From contig CP136063.1 of assembly GCA_032622095.1 (NCBI GenBank), forward strand, positions 84,483,980 to 84,547,979: 64,000 nucleotides of DNA, written 5' to 3'. The notes beneath the pieces are model-generated. The model did not search any database and was not told the DNA's origin. It was given only the letters and a program-made list of their open reading frames with translations. A program made the translations under genes and the position numbers. Shown piece after piece: positions 1 to 13,500 of this stretch; the first letter of the stretch is position 1; every line of letters starts with the position of its first letter. Source of the stretch: Siphonodentalium dalli. Lineage: Eukaryota > Mollusca > Scaphopoda > Gadilida > Siphonodentaliidae.

Positions 1-642
1 GTGTAACTAGACATAGGTGTATCCCACATTGACATTTTGTTTGAGAATTATATTACGGGTGCAATTACACCGGTCTTCTTAATTGCGAGAGCAAATAAGT
101 GCTCTCGCTGTATTTTCCTCATGGGAAGGACTGTGATGCTATCCTGCATAGCGGGCTAGCATCACTAAATTCACCCTCTGGGAACGTCATTCAGATTTTC
201 CTAGATGTATGGACTGGTGTATTACACGAACCTCCGACTGGCAACTTTGGTCAGAATGTTATAGAAAACCACTGAGTATTTCGAAACAAATAAGGTATCA
301 ACTTGTTTTTAAAATAATCTAGCATATGCTTGTAACAGTCAAAATGCTACATTTTGTGTCAGTTCCTCATATATTATGAGTCCTTGTTTGTGCTTGCCTC
401 AAGCACTTTCAATGCGTGGTACTCACTAACCTCTAAAATATGTGATTTCCCCCACCATGAATACTGAAATATCATCTATCTGCTTTGTGTAGATCTATTG
501 GGAGGGATAACTATAAATTATTTGTATGCACAGAATTACATAAGAAAGAGACGTGTGTATTCCACCAAATGGAGGATATAGAATAAATAAATGGCTTACA
601 AGTCTTCATCTCGATCCAAGTCACTTTATACACACCAAGATG
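1..642. other. Non-genic start of window with MITE fragments
   Basis: No coding exon is recognisable here. Bases about 55-140 resemble the foldback element found inside the duplication at 37,621-37,964: both contain a CGGGTGC block, a GCGAGAGCAA block and a GGGAAGGACTG end. Bases about 130-200 are half of the hairpin of the hAT-like MITE described at 651-1108. The remainder is AT-rich sequence with no visible feature. Confidence 0.5.
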
Positions 643-650
643 GATGAAAC

Positions 651-1108
651 CAAGCCTGAGTTTAGTGTGCCTGTCATTTGCAGAATGAGGTCCCCAGATG
701 GTGAATTTAATGATACTATCCTGCATAGAGGGCTAGCATCACTAAATTCACCCTCGGCGGACATCATTCTGCTTAGGCCTCATCTTCACTGGAAAGTTTC
801 TTTATTATAAAATTTCTATAGAAACTTCTTCACATATTTCTATTTCTTTTTTAGTTTAGTTTCTCAATATCCCCAAATTGGCAGACGACACATTTCATAA
901 TGAGGTTCCCAATGGGCATACCTCACAATATTCACCATTTGGGATCTTCAATCTGAGTCTATATCTCACATAGCAGGTGAGGCCATGCAGAATGAGGTCG
1001 CCAGAGGGTGAATTTGGTGATGCTAGCCCGCTATGTGGGATAGTGTCACTAAATTCATCCTCTGGGGACCTCATTCTGCAAATGACAGGCACACTAAACT
1101 CAGGCTTG
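651..1108. mobile_element. hAT-like foldback MITE, copy 1
   Basis: The ends are inverted (CAAGCCTGAGTTTAGTGTGC against GCACACTAAACTCAGGCTTG). The element is flanked by a perfect 8-bp duplication GATGAAAC at 643-650 and 1109-1116, the size made by hAT transposases. Each end also holds its own hairpin built from GGTCCCCAGAGGGTGAATTT and its complement, joined by about 180 bp of middle sequence. There is no transposase, so it is non-autonomous. A full-length sister lies at 8337-8766 and a short one at 30144-30350. Confidence 0.85.
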
Positions 1109-1225
1109 GATGAAACCTTTCTCACATAGCTATCAAAGTCATAACTCATTCAAAAAGCATTCACAATCATATCATCATCATTTGAGCAATAACCACTAAT
1201 GAAACAATATCATAGAAATAACTCT

Positions 1226-1770
1226 TTTACTCTTTGATGACGGGAGCTGCGCTGGTGCAGCAATAAATATCATGTGCCAATGCATTCTCTTATATATACA
1301 AGTCTCCCATAGGGAGCCACACACATATATAAGAGGACACACTGGCTTACAAGATCAATGTTAATATTGTTAGGCCAATGCATTCTCTTATATAAGCGAG
1401 GTGTCATTTAGGCTAGGGCTGAAATAATTCAGTGTGAATTCAATGTATCGTGAATTATCTCTCTAGTTTACATGTATACTATCTATATTTGACTCATCTA
1501 GCCAACAATTAAACTCCATTTTAGTTTAAAATGAACTCTGCCTCCAGTTATAACCTTGTGTTTCTGATAATTCAGGTGTTATTCATTTGCAAACACTAAT
1601 TTAGTGTATCGTGATATGTATCCTATCGTTGATTAGGTATCGTGATTCATATCGTATCGTGATCAAGTGTATCATTGCCGCCCTAATATAGGTGACTCAC
1701 ATATATAAGAGAATGCACTAGCACAGGGTTTTCTTAAAAATTCAGGAAGCTCCAGTCATCAAAGGGTTAA
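1226..1770. mobile_element. piggyBac-like TTAA MITE (type A ends), interrupted
   Basis: The right end AAAGGGTTAA and the type-A end module (GGAAGCTCCAGTCAT) are intact; the left end is degenerate. The interior has two hairpin modules built on GCATTCTCTTATATA and its complement. The second hairpin is split by a foreign 272-bp insertion at 1414-1685. TTAA followed by CCCTTT is the classic piggyBac target plus terminus, so a piggyBac-type transposase probably moved it. Confidence 0.7.
1414..1685. mobile_element. Short DNA-transposon insertion nested in a TTAA MITE
   Basis: This segment interrupts a MITE hairpin that is continuous in other copies. It begins TAGGGCTG and ends GCCGCCCTA. Flanking ATTTAGG and ATATAGG could be a decayed target duplication. 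It contains several ATCGTGAT-type repeats and no ORF. It is probably a hAT-type MITE; the class is inferred only from the termini. Confidence 0.5.
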
Positions 1771-2087
1771 CAATACAATATACATATATGCACTTTTAAA
1801 GCTAATGGTGGCATCAGAATTCACATGTTGTTTGTACCAGTCAGGGCAACAGGTCAGTGCATAAGGTTCATGGCATCACTTAATAAATGTTATGATATAA
1901 CATGCTATCTACAAGAATGCCGTTATATTCAGGTTCTGTGAATATTTGGTCAAAATTAAGCACCAATGGAGATTTTGACACATACTAAGTAGTGGGAGGA
2001 GCTAATGGTTGCTATGAGACAAGGCTTCTCCAGAATTAGAGCCTGCCTACATGATATAGTATCTAAGAACATGTATACATTCTTTAT

Positions 2088-3087
2088 GGGTATGCGGCTT
2101 ATACGGACCCTGGCTCTTACGGACCCTGGCTCTTACGGACCACCGGCTGATACGGACCCTGGCTTATACGGACCCCGGCTCATACGGACCTCAATTAAAT
2201 TCTGCAATTTTCAAACTTATATTTATGAATTTAATATATAATTATGATTGTCTTTTCACACATATATCTGTATTAATTGAGAATTTCGATGATTTTTTTG
2301 GTAATTTTCAAACTTATATTTATGAATTTAACCGATTTTTTCGGTGATTTTCAAACTTATATTTATGAATTTAATATATAATTATGATTGTCTTTTCACA
2401 CATATATCTGTATTAATTGAGAATTTAGGTGATGTTCTGACTTGAAAAAGCATTTATTGAATTGTGCATGTTAATTAATCTCTTCGATGTTTTATAAACA
2501 CGCATGTGTGATCCCTTTATGTCGTTGTATAAACAGACACGTGGTGATAAATTATCAGTGAATGGTGATCAGGATGAATCCACTGAGTTTGATTTGTTAC
2601 GAAAACATGTTAGTAAAAACACAACTTGTTTCAACTGATTCATTGTCCGTTATATAAACACTCGTGTGTGATCCCTTTATATTGTGTTATAAACAGACAT
2701 AACTGGTATATATTCAACTGATTTATTGTTGACTGGCATAATTCCACAATGTCTAACTGTGCTTCATGTGGAGATACCATTCGGCATCGTCAGGAGGTTA
2801 TTGGCTGCATGCATTGAACCTGAATGTTCCCGCTTGACACATCGGGTTTGTGACAGAGGTGAGTTATAAAACAATTATCGTTAATTCTCGTTCACTACAG
2901 TCGTTCATTATCAAATAAACATAAAAAATAAAATTGTTTATGTTAATTGAGGTCCGTATGAGCCAGGGTCCGTATAAGCCGAGGGTCCGTATAAGCCAGG
3001 GTCCGTATCAGCCGGAGGTCCGTATGAGCCAGGGTCCGTATAAGCCAGGGTCCGTAAGAGCCAGGGTCCGTATCAGCGGGCATTCCC
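2088..3087. mobile_element. 1,000-bp foldback with terminal 16-bp repeat arrays
   Basis: Six tandem copies of a 16-bp unit, approximately GGCTTATACGGACCCT, run from 2096 to 2190. About eight copies of its reverse complement run from 2951 to 3077. The outer ends are GGGTATGCGGCT and (complement) GGGAATGCCCGCT, and TTTAT is present directly outside both ends, suggesting a 5-bp target duplication. The middle is AT-rich and carries two duplicated blocks (2205-2290 like 2347-2430; 2491-2540 like 2650-2705). No ORF. Superfamily not recognised. Confidence 0.65.
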
Positions 3088-4241
3088 TTTATGCAGCAAG
3101 CGACTGCCTCAGTTGCCAATTGGTAGAAAATATCTGCTAATTATTTGATTGACAGCTGTGGAAATGTCCATTGTTGCCTGTCTAACTGATTGATTGATTG
3201 GGGTTCAATGTTGTTTCAGCAACTAAGGCCATATCACGACATTGCCAGTTTTAGTGTTGGAGGAAATCCGCACATTTACGGCTAATATAACAGTGATTTC
3301 AATGGCTGATAAACTCGTCAACCATGTTTGGCAAACCACCGGCCATCGCGAGTAACTGCAACAGATAACGATTCGAGTTACAAAGTCCATGTAGATTTGA
3401 AACCTCATTGCCAGCGCTGGAGGGAGAGATGGCTTGGAGTTGTACCCCTAACCAATTGAGCAACCGAAGCCCCTTTTTTTAACCTGATCATAGTGGTAAA
3501 TTCATATTACAAGTAACCAGATCCTGGGACCGGTAATTTACAAGAGATTCAAATGAGTGGTCCTCCTGTTGGTGCTGCTTACTGTGCTGTGAAACAGAGT
3601 AAATTGTTTGTTCATCATTTTCCAGAATCTGCATCCAGACGAGAACTGAGTTTCAACAGACAACCACAAGTTGGATAATTCATGTGATATTAAACCACTG
3701 CAACGAATGTCATATGGACCACGATATACTGTGGTAAATTAATTTAATTACGCAAAATTGAACCAAACAACCACAGAGCTATTTTTTACTTTGGCAAATC
3801 CACAAATGTTAGTTTAGATACTAGTAAAACTTACATTCAACAAAACAAAACTGTCCTTGTCTTAAACTTCCGTATGAAAAGGTTTCTACACATGACTTGG
3901 AGGAAAATCAGTTCCGACTAGATCCCTCTAAGTCATCTCTCACACAAATTTCATACATCAAAACATGATTTTGGTTACCCTAAAATCTTTATGTAACATA
4001 TTTCTACATTCTCAGAAATATATCAAACAAAGTACGTAACATAGAAGTACAAAACATCAGTCAAATAACCTTACATTACACCCAAACACATTCCCTCAAT
4101 ACCCACGGTATTATGTCACACAAATATCACAGCGACCAATCAAACTTTGACTGGTAATAACTCACTGAATGCAACCAAATGCACAAGGTTCTAACCACAT
4201 CTCAATGAGTAATTTAAAACCAATGAACCCAGCCAGCCAAA
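3088..4241. other. 3' flank / 3' UTR region of the YIPF-like gene
   Basis: No ORF or TE with defined ends is visible. On the minus strand this lies directly downstream of the YIPF stop codon, so part of it should be 3' UTR, but I could not fix a polyadenylation site. About 90 bp at 3093-3180 (ATTGGTAGAAAATATC, GACAGCTGTGGAAA) recurs degenerately near 34,727-34,805, so it contains a dispersed repeat. Confidence 0.4.
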
Positions 4242-4706
4242 TCAGGTTCCTGCTATATTTCGCCGCCGCATTTTCATCTTATCATGTTTCTCTACATCTC
4301 CTACCGGATTAATGTTGGATTTCGGAGGATTAATTATCTCAGATTGTTTTATTTCTGGTTTAACAGCCTTTGATTTGGCTTTCAGATCAGGTTGATTTTC
4401 AGTTTTTAAGAAACTTTTCAGATTTCCAGGCTTTACATCATTTGAAGGAACTTGAACCAGATTTCCAGATAAAAGTTTCCCAGGCTTTTCAGTAGCTTCC
4501 TTCATGGTATCACTTGGTTTGGTTCTGCGAAGTTTTTTTGTTTTCGTGAACTCTGCGACCTGTGCTCCAGCAACGACTGGAGGTTTATTTTGCTGTAGTT
4601 GTTGAAGCTGATTCTCAGCTTTCTGATGAACAGGAGTAGTCGGTCCACCAGGTTTAATTGTTGTCATGTTGTTGGAAGCGAGGGCAGGAGCATGGAGGAA
4701 GTAGAG
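4242..4706 (-). CDS. YIPF1: YIPF-like gene, last coding exon (extended C-terminal tail)
   Basis: The acceptor is TTTCAG before 4706; reading enters in phase 0 as LYFLHAP, matching the LYFF-type end of the last membrane span in YIPF1/2. The frame then stays open for about 150 codons to a stop at 4242. The tail is hydrophilic and biased (Lys, Pro, Gln, Asn), contains a poly-Gln-like QLQQLQQNK stretch, and ends KMKMRRRNIAGT. No domain is recognised in it; it is probably disordered and cytosolic or lumenal according to topology. Confidence 0.85.
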   Translation of the reverse strand, partial: LYFLHAPALASNNMTTIKPGGPTTPVHQKAENQLQQLQQNKPPVVAGAQVAEFTKTKKLRRTKPSDTMKEATEKPGKLLSGNLVQVPSNDVKPGNLKSFLKTENQPDLKAKSKAVKPEIKQSEIINPPKSNINPVGDVEKHDKMKMRRRNIAGT

Positions 4707-7557
4707 CTGAAATGAAATGTCAAAGATATGTACAGTAATGCCCTAAATAATCGACTCCTTAACCATAGCAGAATTATGGGTAATTTTTCAGGATTTAGTC
4801 GGAAATATGGCTTGTATGCATTCATCGGAAAGCTCTCACTGAGAGCTTTCCGATGAATGGCAACAAGCCATATTTCCGACTAAATCCTGAAAAATTACCC
4901 ATAATTCTGCTATGGTTAAGGAGTCGATTATTTAGGGCATTACTGTATATTAACCCTTTAACCCTTTCTAAAGTCTTTTCTAAATGGATTCTCACACTCT
5001 CTTTTAAAAGTATACATTGGAATGGTCTATTATTCATTTGAAGGGGTTTTCAGGAAAAACGAGCAGATGAAAAAAAGTAAAAGTGCAGAAAGATACCTAT
5101 TTTTAGAGGGAAATGTTCACATAATAAGTTCAACAAATGACTGCATTGTTGAACTTATTATCTAAACATTTCCAAAGGAATAATTACTCGTCAATGATTA
5201 TTTAGTAAAGAAAGGGTTAACAAAAATTGATTTTGAGGTGTGGATATCCCTGGTAATACTAAAATAAATAACAGACTTATTATCCCTTCCATGACTGGAG
5301 CTTCTGAAATTTTGCGAAAAACCTGTTCCAATGGATTATCTTATATATGCGTGTCTTCCATAGGAAGCCTCGCGAATATCAAAGAATAAATTGGCCTAAT
5401 AATATTTAGCTTGACATTGTAAGCCAGTGCATTCTCTTATATATGCGAGTCTCCCATATATAAGAGAATGCACTGGCACAGGATCTTTAATGCTGCACCA
5501 GCGCATCTCCTATCATGAAAGGGTTAAGTGAGTGAGGTACCTTCAGTACAATATGACCACTAGTTACAGAAAGTGGCCAGTCAAATAAATTATATGATAA
5601 ATGATAAAAACAGGCAATAAAACAGACAATAAAACATGTCAAAATGTTTCATGATCAATGCTTTCACATTCATCTTATCATGTTGCGGATTGAACTGCTT
5701 TCAAATTTGTATTGCTAAAGGGATCAGAGTCCTCTTTAATTTCATCTATCAGTAGAGAATTATATTAAGAAACAAATTTTTTTATTCAGTGCTGAAGAAC
5801 ATAAAAACCAGCGGAATTTGTTTCAGGCAATAAACTCAATTTGTAAGTATTTCAAGTATAAATGCTAACCCTGAAAAAGTTTCTTTAATGTACATATTAA
5901 ATTTCAATAGTTTCTATGACCAGACATCAAATTAGTGGACAGTGCAGGTGCAGGTGTTATAATTGATGACTTTTGTAAGAACCTCCCACTTTTGTAAGAA
6001 CATTTGCCAGCTTTTACAATAATCTCCCACTTTTGTAAGAAAATTGCCCACTTTTGTTAGATGGTGAGGTCTCCACTTTTCATTTTAAAGAAAAAAACAA
6101 GTTCATTGTAAGAATTTTCACCCACTTTTGTAAGATTCTTACAAAACCAGGTGATATTTCTTACAAAAGCGGGCGAATGTTCTTACAAAAGTAGGAGGTT
6201 CTTACAGCAGGTGCTTGCCTATCACTACCAAAACCAAGTTCATCCTATTTCAGCTGACCCCATCCCCCCACTCATCTTTGTCCATGCCTATTAGCGATAC
6301 CATCCATGCCTTTTTAGTGCATTTCAATTTTATGACACTTACCACAAAGCCAACAGCAAGAGTGGCATGGAATAGGAAGATCAATGCCATTACAATAATG
6401 GCCAGCTGAAAATAAAAATAAATGTTAGCGATTTACAGTAATGCCCCAAATAATTGACTCCATAACCACAGCAGAATTATGGGTAATTTTTCAGGATTTA
6501 GTCGGAAATATGGTTTGCTGCCATTCATCGGAAAGCTCTCACCGAGAGCTTTCCGATAAATGGTAACAAGCCATATTTCCGACTAAATCCTGAAAAATTA
6601 CCCATAATTCTGATGTGGTTAAGGAGTCGATTATTTAGGGCATTACTGTACCATATACAACTGGTAATGGTAACATTGTTTTTGAAAAATTTATCTGAGA
6701 AATCAGTGAGCTGTGACAGTTGCGAAAAATTAGAATAGTTCAGACTGGAGTTCATAATTAAAGAACCGTGATTTCATTTCATTTAGAACCCTGCTAAGAC
6801 CTAATTTTCAGTTGAGATCTTGAGACAGTTAACATATCTGTTACCTCCCCAAAACCTTAACACGTTCAATTCCGACTACGAGTTATCTCATACTTTTTGC
6901 ATGTAACAGAATGGTTGTCAGCAGTGAATGTGTTAAACTGGAACTAAATCATACAAATAAAGGTGTATTTGGCAGTAAAAGTCACCCTGTTGATGGAGGA
7001 ATAGTTACGTTTAATGCAAATCCTAAATTTGTTTTTATTTGTGAGCATTTGGCTTTTAAACAATAGGTCTTTTGTAACAGAAAACAATTACATAAACTTC
7101 CGCTATTTTTAAAATGCAAGAAGTGAGTGGTCAAGGAGTTTGGATAGACTTGACTGGAAGCAAAAACATATATACCCGACCTCCTATGTACATGAATGCA
7201 CATCAGACTTTATTTCAACTCTGATGTGTGCTATCCCTCAATTGCTAGTGTGAATTGCTTTAGATAGGTATTCAAAGGTACTGAATCTCATAGAGACCAT
7301 TTAGCAGTATTCCGATATGTGGACCCAATCTCAATGATCGTTGTATGCAATTGATCTGTATACACATATCAAAGGAAAGACTTAAGTCTCATTCTGTGGT
7401 GGGTCAAAACTCAAGTGAATATGAGATACAAACCTATATTCCACCTCTATAAAAAAAAAAAAAAAAGTCTTTAACCCTTTGAGTGCCAGGGGCCGATATT
7501 ATCGGCCCTAAACCTACACAATAAGTCTGTTAAAGAATATAATAAAATATATTAAAA

Positions 7558-7592
<35 letters not shown>

Positions 7593-10500
7593 TTAAGCCA
7601 ATGCATTCTCTTATATATGCGAGGCGACCTATGGTCGACTCGCATATATAAGAGAATGCATTGGCACAGGGTATATGGGTTGATACAAAAATTGACCTGG
7701 CACTCAAAGGGTTAATTGGCTAGAGGTGAGATATAATCCATCTCCATCTGATAACATAAGGGAAACCAAAACGACTGTTTTACCGACTGTCGCCGAACTG
7801 CTTTTTCATGATGTCATTTACAATGAATAATGTCATGCAGAGACCTATAGAGATTTTACAGTTTCACGCTGATCATTCCTCCACAAAAATGCCAAACAGC
7901 AGCGGGGAGGGGGGGGGGGGGGGGGGGGGGAGAATGCTGCTCAAACTAACCATGAATGACCAGAACTGTTAACAGAACATATGCGTTATTTGGTGTTGTT
8001 TGATTGTAACAAGGTGTAGTAATCGACGGCTTGGGGCCAAGGTTCAACCTCGTCACCTCATGACCTGGTTATACTACAAGTCCAAGCCATGGTACCATCA
8101 ATCAACCATAAATGACATATTATATAAGAATTTATATTTATACCTTTTTGTTATCCTCTCGGAGAGCAGGCCAGAATGTTAGTAGAAGGACCCCGCCAGA
8201 GAGACAAGCTCCGACTATCACTAATATCCACTGTAGCCAAGTAATCTGCACCACCAGGAGTATCTGTTTGTGAGAACAGAATTAGAGTTTTACTGTGAAG
8301 GGAAATTTGGTGACATATATGGTTATCAATTGGGAGCAGGCCTGAGTTTATTGTGCCTGTCATTTGCAGAATGAGGTCCCCAGTGGGTGAATTTAGTGAT
8401 GCTATCCCACATAGCGGGCTAGCATCACCAAATTCACCCACTGGGGACCTCATTCTGCTTGGGCCTCATCTTCTCTGGAAAATTTCTTTATTATCAAATT
8501 CTATTTCTTTTTTAGTTTAGTTTCTATGTATATCCCCAACTTGGCAGACGACACATTGCATAATCGAGTTTCCCAATGGGTGTATATCACAATCTTCACA
8601 ATTTGAGAACTTCAATCTATGTCTCCAACAGCAGATGAGGCCATGCAGAATGAGGTCCCCAAAGGGTGAATTTGGTGATGCTAGCCCGCTATGCGGGATA
8701 TTGTCACTAAATTCACCTCCTGGGGACCTCATTCTGCAAATGACAGGCACGCTAAACTCAGGCTTGATTGGGAGTCGTTCTTCCAATTCCTAATTCTCCC
8801 ATGTGTACCAGTTGAATATCTAAAATAAGCCATTATAAATAAATGACTGGCAATTTGACCAAATAAACAAGAATAGGATCAAAGAAGCAGGATCGAGTTG
8901 TGGTAGCTATGCCAAACATGGGCTTTGGTTGACAGTGCATTAGGCCAAAAAAAACTTAATTGTTTCATATTACGGATGCAAAACATTCTTCCAGGTAGGT
9001 ATGTAAGGAATATTTTTTTGTAATTTTTTGTAATTTAAAAAAAGATAAGCCATTATAAATAAATGACTGGCAATTTGACCAAATAAACAAGAATAGGTTC
9101 AAAGAAGCAGGATCGAGTTGTGGTAGCTATGCCAAACATGGGCTTTGGTTGACAGTGCATTAAGCCAAAAAAAACTTAATTGTTTCATATTACGGAGGCA
9201 AAAAATTCTTCCATGTAGGTATGTAAGGAATAATTTTTTGTAATTTTTTTTTTTAAATAAACAATATATACATACTAGTATCTTTAATACTTAAAATTCT
9301 ACTTGTATGTGAAGCCTGTCTATGTATTATGTGAGCAAGAACTGAATCCAACACAATAAAGTGATTAGTTATAAAATTGTTGCCCATTAACCCCAGTTTG
9401 ATGTGTTTTATGAGCATGATTTTCACAAATTCCTCAAAAAAATAAAAGCATACCCTCCCTCATCCAATATCCTATAAATAATTACCATGAGAACACATGT
9501 ATTTTTAATGGACTTCAATCAGAGATGAAAGAGGGTATCTCTTAAAATCCCTGAAACAGAGCGCAGCTAGGCGAAAAAAATTTGACCGGGGTCCAGGGGC
9601 CGCATAGGCCCCTGGAAGCTCTAGGGTTTTTGAAGCTCTGAGATTGATTCTCAGCCTCTCCTGGCAGCTTTTCTGGTTCTATTATAGTGGCATTTTTTGG
9701 CTGGAAAGTTCAAAATTTTGGTCTATATCACAATATTTTAGGAGATCCTCCAATTCTTTATATTATTAGATTAAGAACATACACAAATATTTGATAGAAT
9801 GATAACCATACCTCAAAAAGTATTGATTGAGACCATTTGCATTTATACAAAGGTGCTGTTGTCCATACAGGTACTGCAGTAATTTCACATAGATAGAACA
9901 CACATTGGATAGTTCCTTTAGAGTCAGTTGAAGTTGCAAATTAAATAAAGTTAACTCATCTATACACTGTACATACAGGTATGGTAAACATAAGAGGGTG
10001 CGTCGAAATACCAAGCAGTACCAAGCAGAATGAAGCAGAACCAAGCAGAAGAAAACTAAGGCGGAAAATGACACTTAAAGCATGTTTTGTGGTGTATAAT
10101 GAAGAAATAAACCATAATAATACAACATGACGTGGTTTTATTTGACTTTTGATGACACAGCGAGCGTAAAACTAGAAAACAGTGCGGCGATCGCGAAAAA
10201 CTTCAGATTGGTATTTCGTCGTTTACAGGTACTGCTTGGTTTATCACCGATAGGTGATAATTGAATTGCTTGGTTCGCGAAAAGACTAATAATTTCTATC
10301 ACGTCCAGTAGTATCGACTTGTTTAAACTCCCCTCATCCTGTATCTGGTATATGTATTCACGTTCAAACTATTACTATACGAAGTTTGGTGGAGTTTGGT
10401 TCAATACTGAGTGTTTTGTTAGATGTTTTGTATAACGCGAACACAAACTTCGGTCTCATGGATTAGTTTATCCGCTGATAGGTGATAATTAATATCTGCC

Positions 10501-13500
10501 ATGGCAGATGGAATTTGGCAGGCTTTATTCGCGAGAAAAACCTGTTTTGTTGGCCATTTTCGTCTGCATTCTCACTAAAATATTAGCGCCCCCCCCCCCC
10601 TTCCCCATTATTATTACAAGTCCATTCGTACAGTATGGTAGTTTAGATGGATCATACTGGATAAGTGCGAACATCTCAGCATGCCCCGGACTTCTAAGAA
10701 GTAGTAAATCGGTTGTTGAGTTAAAATACAGCATGTACTCATGCGGAAATGGTTCGGAGAGTACAATACTAACCACAAGAAAAATAATTTTCAAATAGTT
10801 TATTGCAATCATGAGTAAACATTGTAAAATTATATATATGCAAAACATAGATCTGTGTTACTGCACTCTGCTCTATAATTCATGACCACCGACTAGCTCT
10901 TTTGTTTTCACCGATCACCATCTCGTATAAAATGTACACGTTCACCATGCCTGTTTTTTGGATTTACAGTGGTTATTCATGACATCATGTCAACATGTCC
11001 TGGTTCATAGATATAATGATTAACATGCTGCAGCAATTTCTGATAGCTGTGGGACGACACTGATATTCGTTTTCGTCACGCATGTTTATACACCGACAGA
11101 CCGTTATTAAGTTCTTCGTCGTGACATCAGGACATGTATGTGTCTGGCCAACATCCAATCAGGCGATATCTTCATATGTTTGTTATCTGGCGATTCTACG
11201 TCGTGTTTAAGTTGGTGACATAACATCTCTTGGTGATGGTGGAATTCTGGTGGAAATGATGCCAGCCATAGTATATATTCAATGTACTATGCAATATACT
11301 ATACAATATACTATATATACTTATACAATGCATGAGTCATTGGTATAAAACACATGTAGCGTAAAACATAAAAATGTACTATACAATATACTATATACAC
11401 TTATATACAATGCATGAGTCAGTGGTATAAAACACATGTAGCATAAACATAAAAATGTGAAGCACAAAATATAAAGCACAATATAAAAGCACAAAATATG
11501 AAGCACAAGACATGAAGCACATCTTGTGATTACCACAAAATTTAGGCACGCATCAGCCAATTCCACCCACTGACATTCAAGAATACCCGACATTATAGAG
11601 GTAGGCAAACTCTACCCTCGGCAAAAAGGATTTGAGCAGAGCTTGTTCTCCTTGAAGTCATTGGATGGAAATGGCTCTGATGCGTGCCTAACGTTTGTAT
11701 ATATATCATGCTGCATGGTGGAAGCCAGTATTTAACTTATCAGTTATGTTCAATGTACTATACAATATACTATATATACAATGTGTGAGTCAGTTGTATA
11801 AACACACGTAGCGTAAAACATAAAAATGTGAAGCACAAAATATGAAGCACAATATAAAAGCACAAAATATGAAGCACATCTTGTGATTACCACACACAAA
11901 ATTTAGACGCGCACCAGAGCCAATTCCACCCACTGACATTCAAGAATACCCGACATTAGAGGTAGGCAAACTCTGCCCTCGGTGGAACGAATTTCGGCAG
12001 AGCTTTTTCTCCTTGAAGTCAGTGGGTGGAAATGGCTCTGATGCGTGCCTAACGTTTGTATATATACCATGCTGCATGGTGCATTTCTGTATTTGATTTG
12101 ATTTGGAAAACTAATTAAATTTACAAAGAGCGTTTCTTATTTGATTCGAAAACAAATGTCTGATATAGCAGGAATAAAGAGCGTTTCTTATCACGTGCAC
12201 CATTGAGTAAAATTGTTTAATTGTTGAATTCGATTGAAATTGGAAAATTGGTAGAAATGTAGTAAAACAGATTGAAATTGAGTTAGATTTAATTACTCCA
12301 GTTGCTGTCGTTTAATTGTTTTTGTCCTGCATGTTTTGACGCATTTTGTCTGACCTGGCTTTTTGGCAATTGCTGCGGTCTTTGGAATCGTTAGACTCCC
12401 GTCGGTCGAAGTTTGTGTCGTCATGTCCGGGTTGAATGACATCAATCGTCTTAGTCGTCGGTCGCGTTGGTCAACTGTCATACCCATCCATGTCTCACGT
12501 CGAACGTAAAGCTTTTTTAATTTTTCAGAAAGTGCATAATTACCAGCACCATATAGCGCACTTCTGACTTCGCGACGTTGATCTTGTACTATGTCATACA
12601 GTCGGTCCGTCAAATCAGGCAATTTTAAAACTTTCCACTCATTTTCCAACTTAATTACATTGTTCATGCTTTCACAATTATTGTTCGTCCACAGGCGAGG
12701 AATAACAGATTGGTGACTTAGTCTGGGAAGAAACACTTTCGCCTTCAATTTTGGAAATAACGTCTTTGTCAAATATGTGTTAGTTCTGTAAAGATGTAGA
12801 AAATCAGTCTCTATTTCGTCATAAGTCTCTCTTTCATCTATCGTCAACAGTCCTTTGTCTGTGCCAAAAATTGTATGGATAATTTTGTTAACCGTCTTGT
12901 CATTTTCTATCTTTCCTAAATTATGTCTGGCGTTTTTCTTTAAATGCAAAGTGCACAACGTGTGACCCGCTGTTGGGAAACATGCCTTGATTGCGTTAAC
13001 CAGAGCAGTCTCATCGTCCGTTCCAAATACAATTTTGTTCGTCGGTACGTCCGTCAGTTTGCTGTTGAGAAAAGATAAAAAACGATGGTATGTTTGTGTG
13101 GTGCCATCCCAATGCATAAAAACAGGTCCTAATAAAATTGGAGGATTTTGAGTGCCATTTTTCACCAAATTGGGATTTTTGAAACAAATTGTTGTTAAGA
13201 AACAGGCACCGAGATTAAAAGTTCTGTCAATTCCGACAATTTGACCATTTTCTATGGCCGATTTGAGAAGGATTAACTGTTCATTGGTATGACAAATTAC
13301 ACTAGGAGGTTTTTTTGGATCGGTTGATATAACCTCCTTTATAAATGGGCTGTCGACAACCTTATTCAACATAGCAATTATGTCGTCTGCTGTGTTACGT
13401 CTATACTCACCTTCGGGTCTATTAGCTTTTCTTTGGATGAAGGCACGATCACAAATTTTTTTTTACGTCGATATTGTCATCGGGACACTCCTTTGCCAGT

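Noticed and set aside
895-1149. Recurrent peptide KPEFSVPVICRMRSP at 553-810, 895-1149 and 8517-8786
   Set aside because: It is translation of the hAT-like MITE ends; frames end at random outside the element.
2096-3077. CRISPR-like short repeats
   Set aside because: The 16-bp units are directly adjacent without spacers and are inverted at the other end; this is a eukaryotic foldback.
10508-10848. Overlapping ~100-codon frames on both strands inside the MULE
   Set aside because: No domain, no typical composition, and they span a C-run; treated as chance frames.
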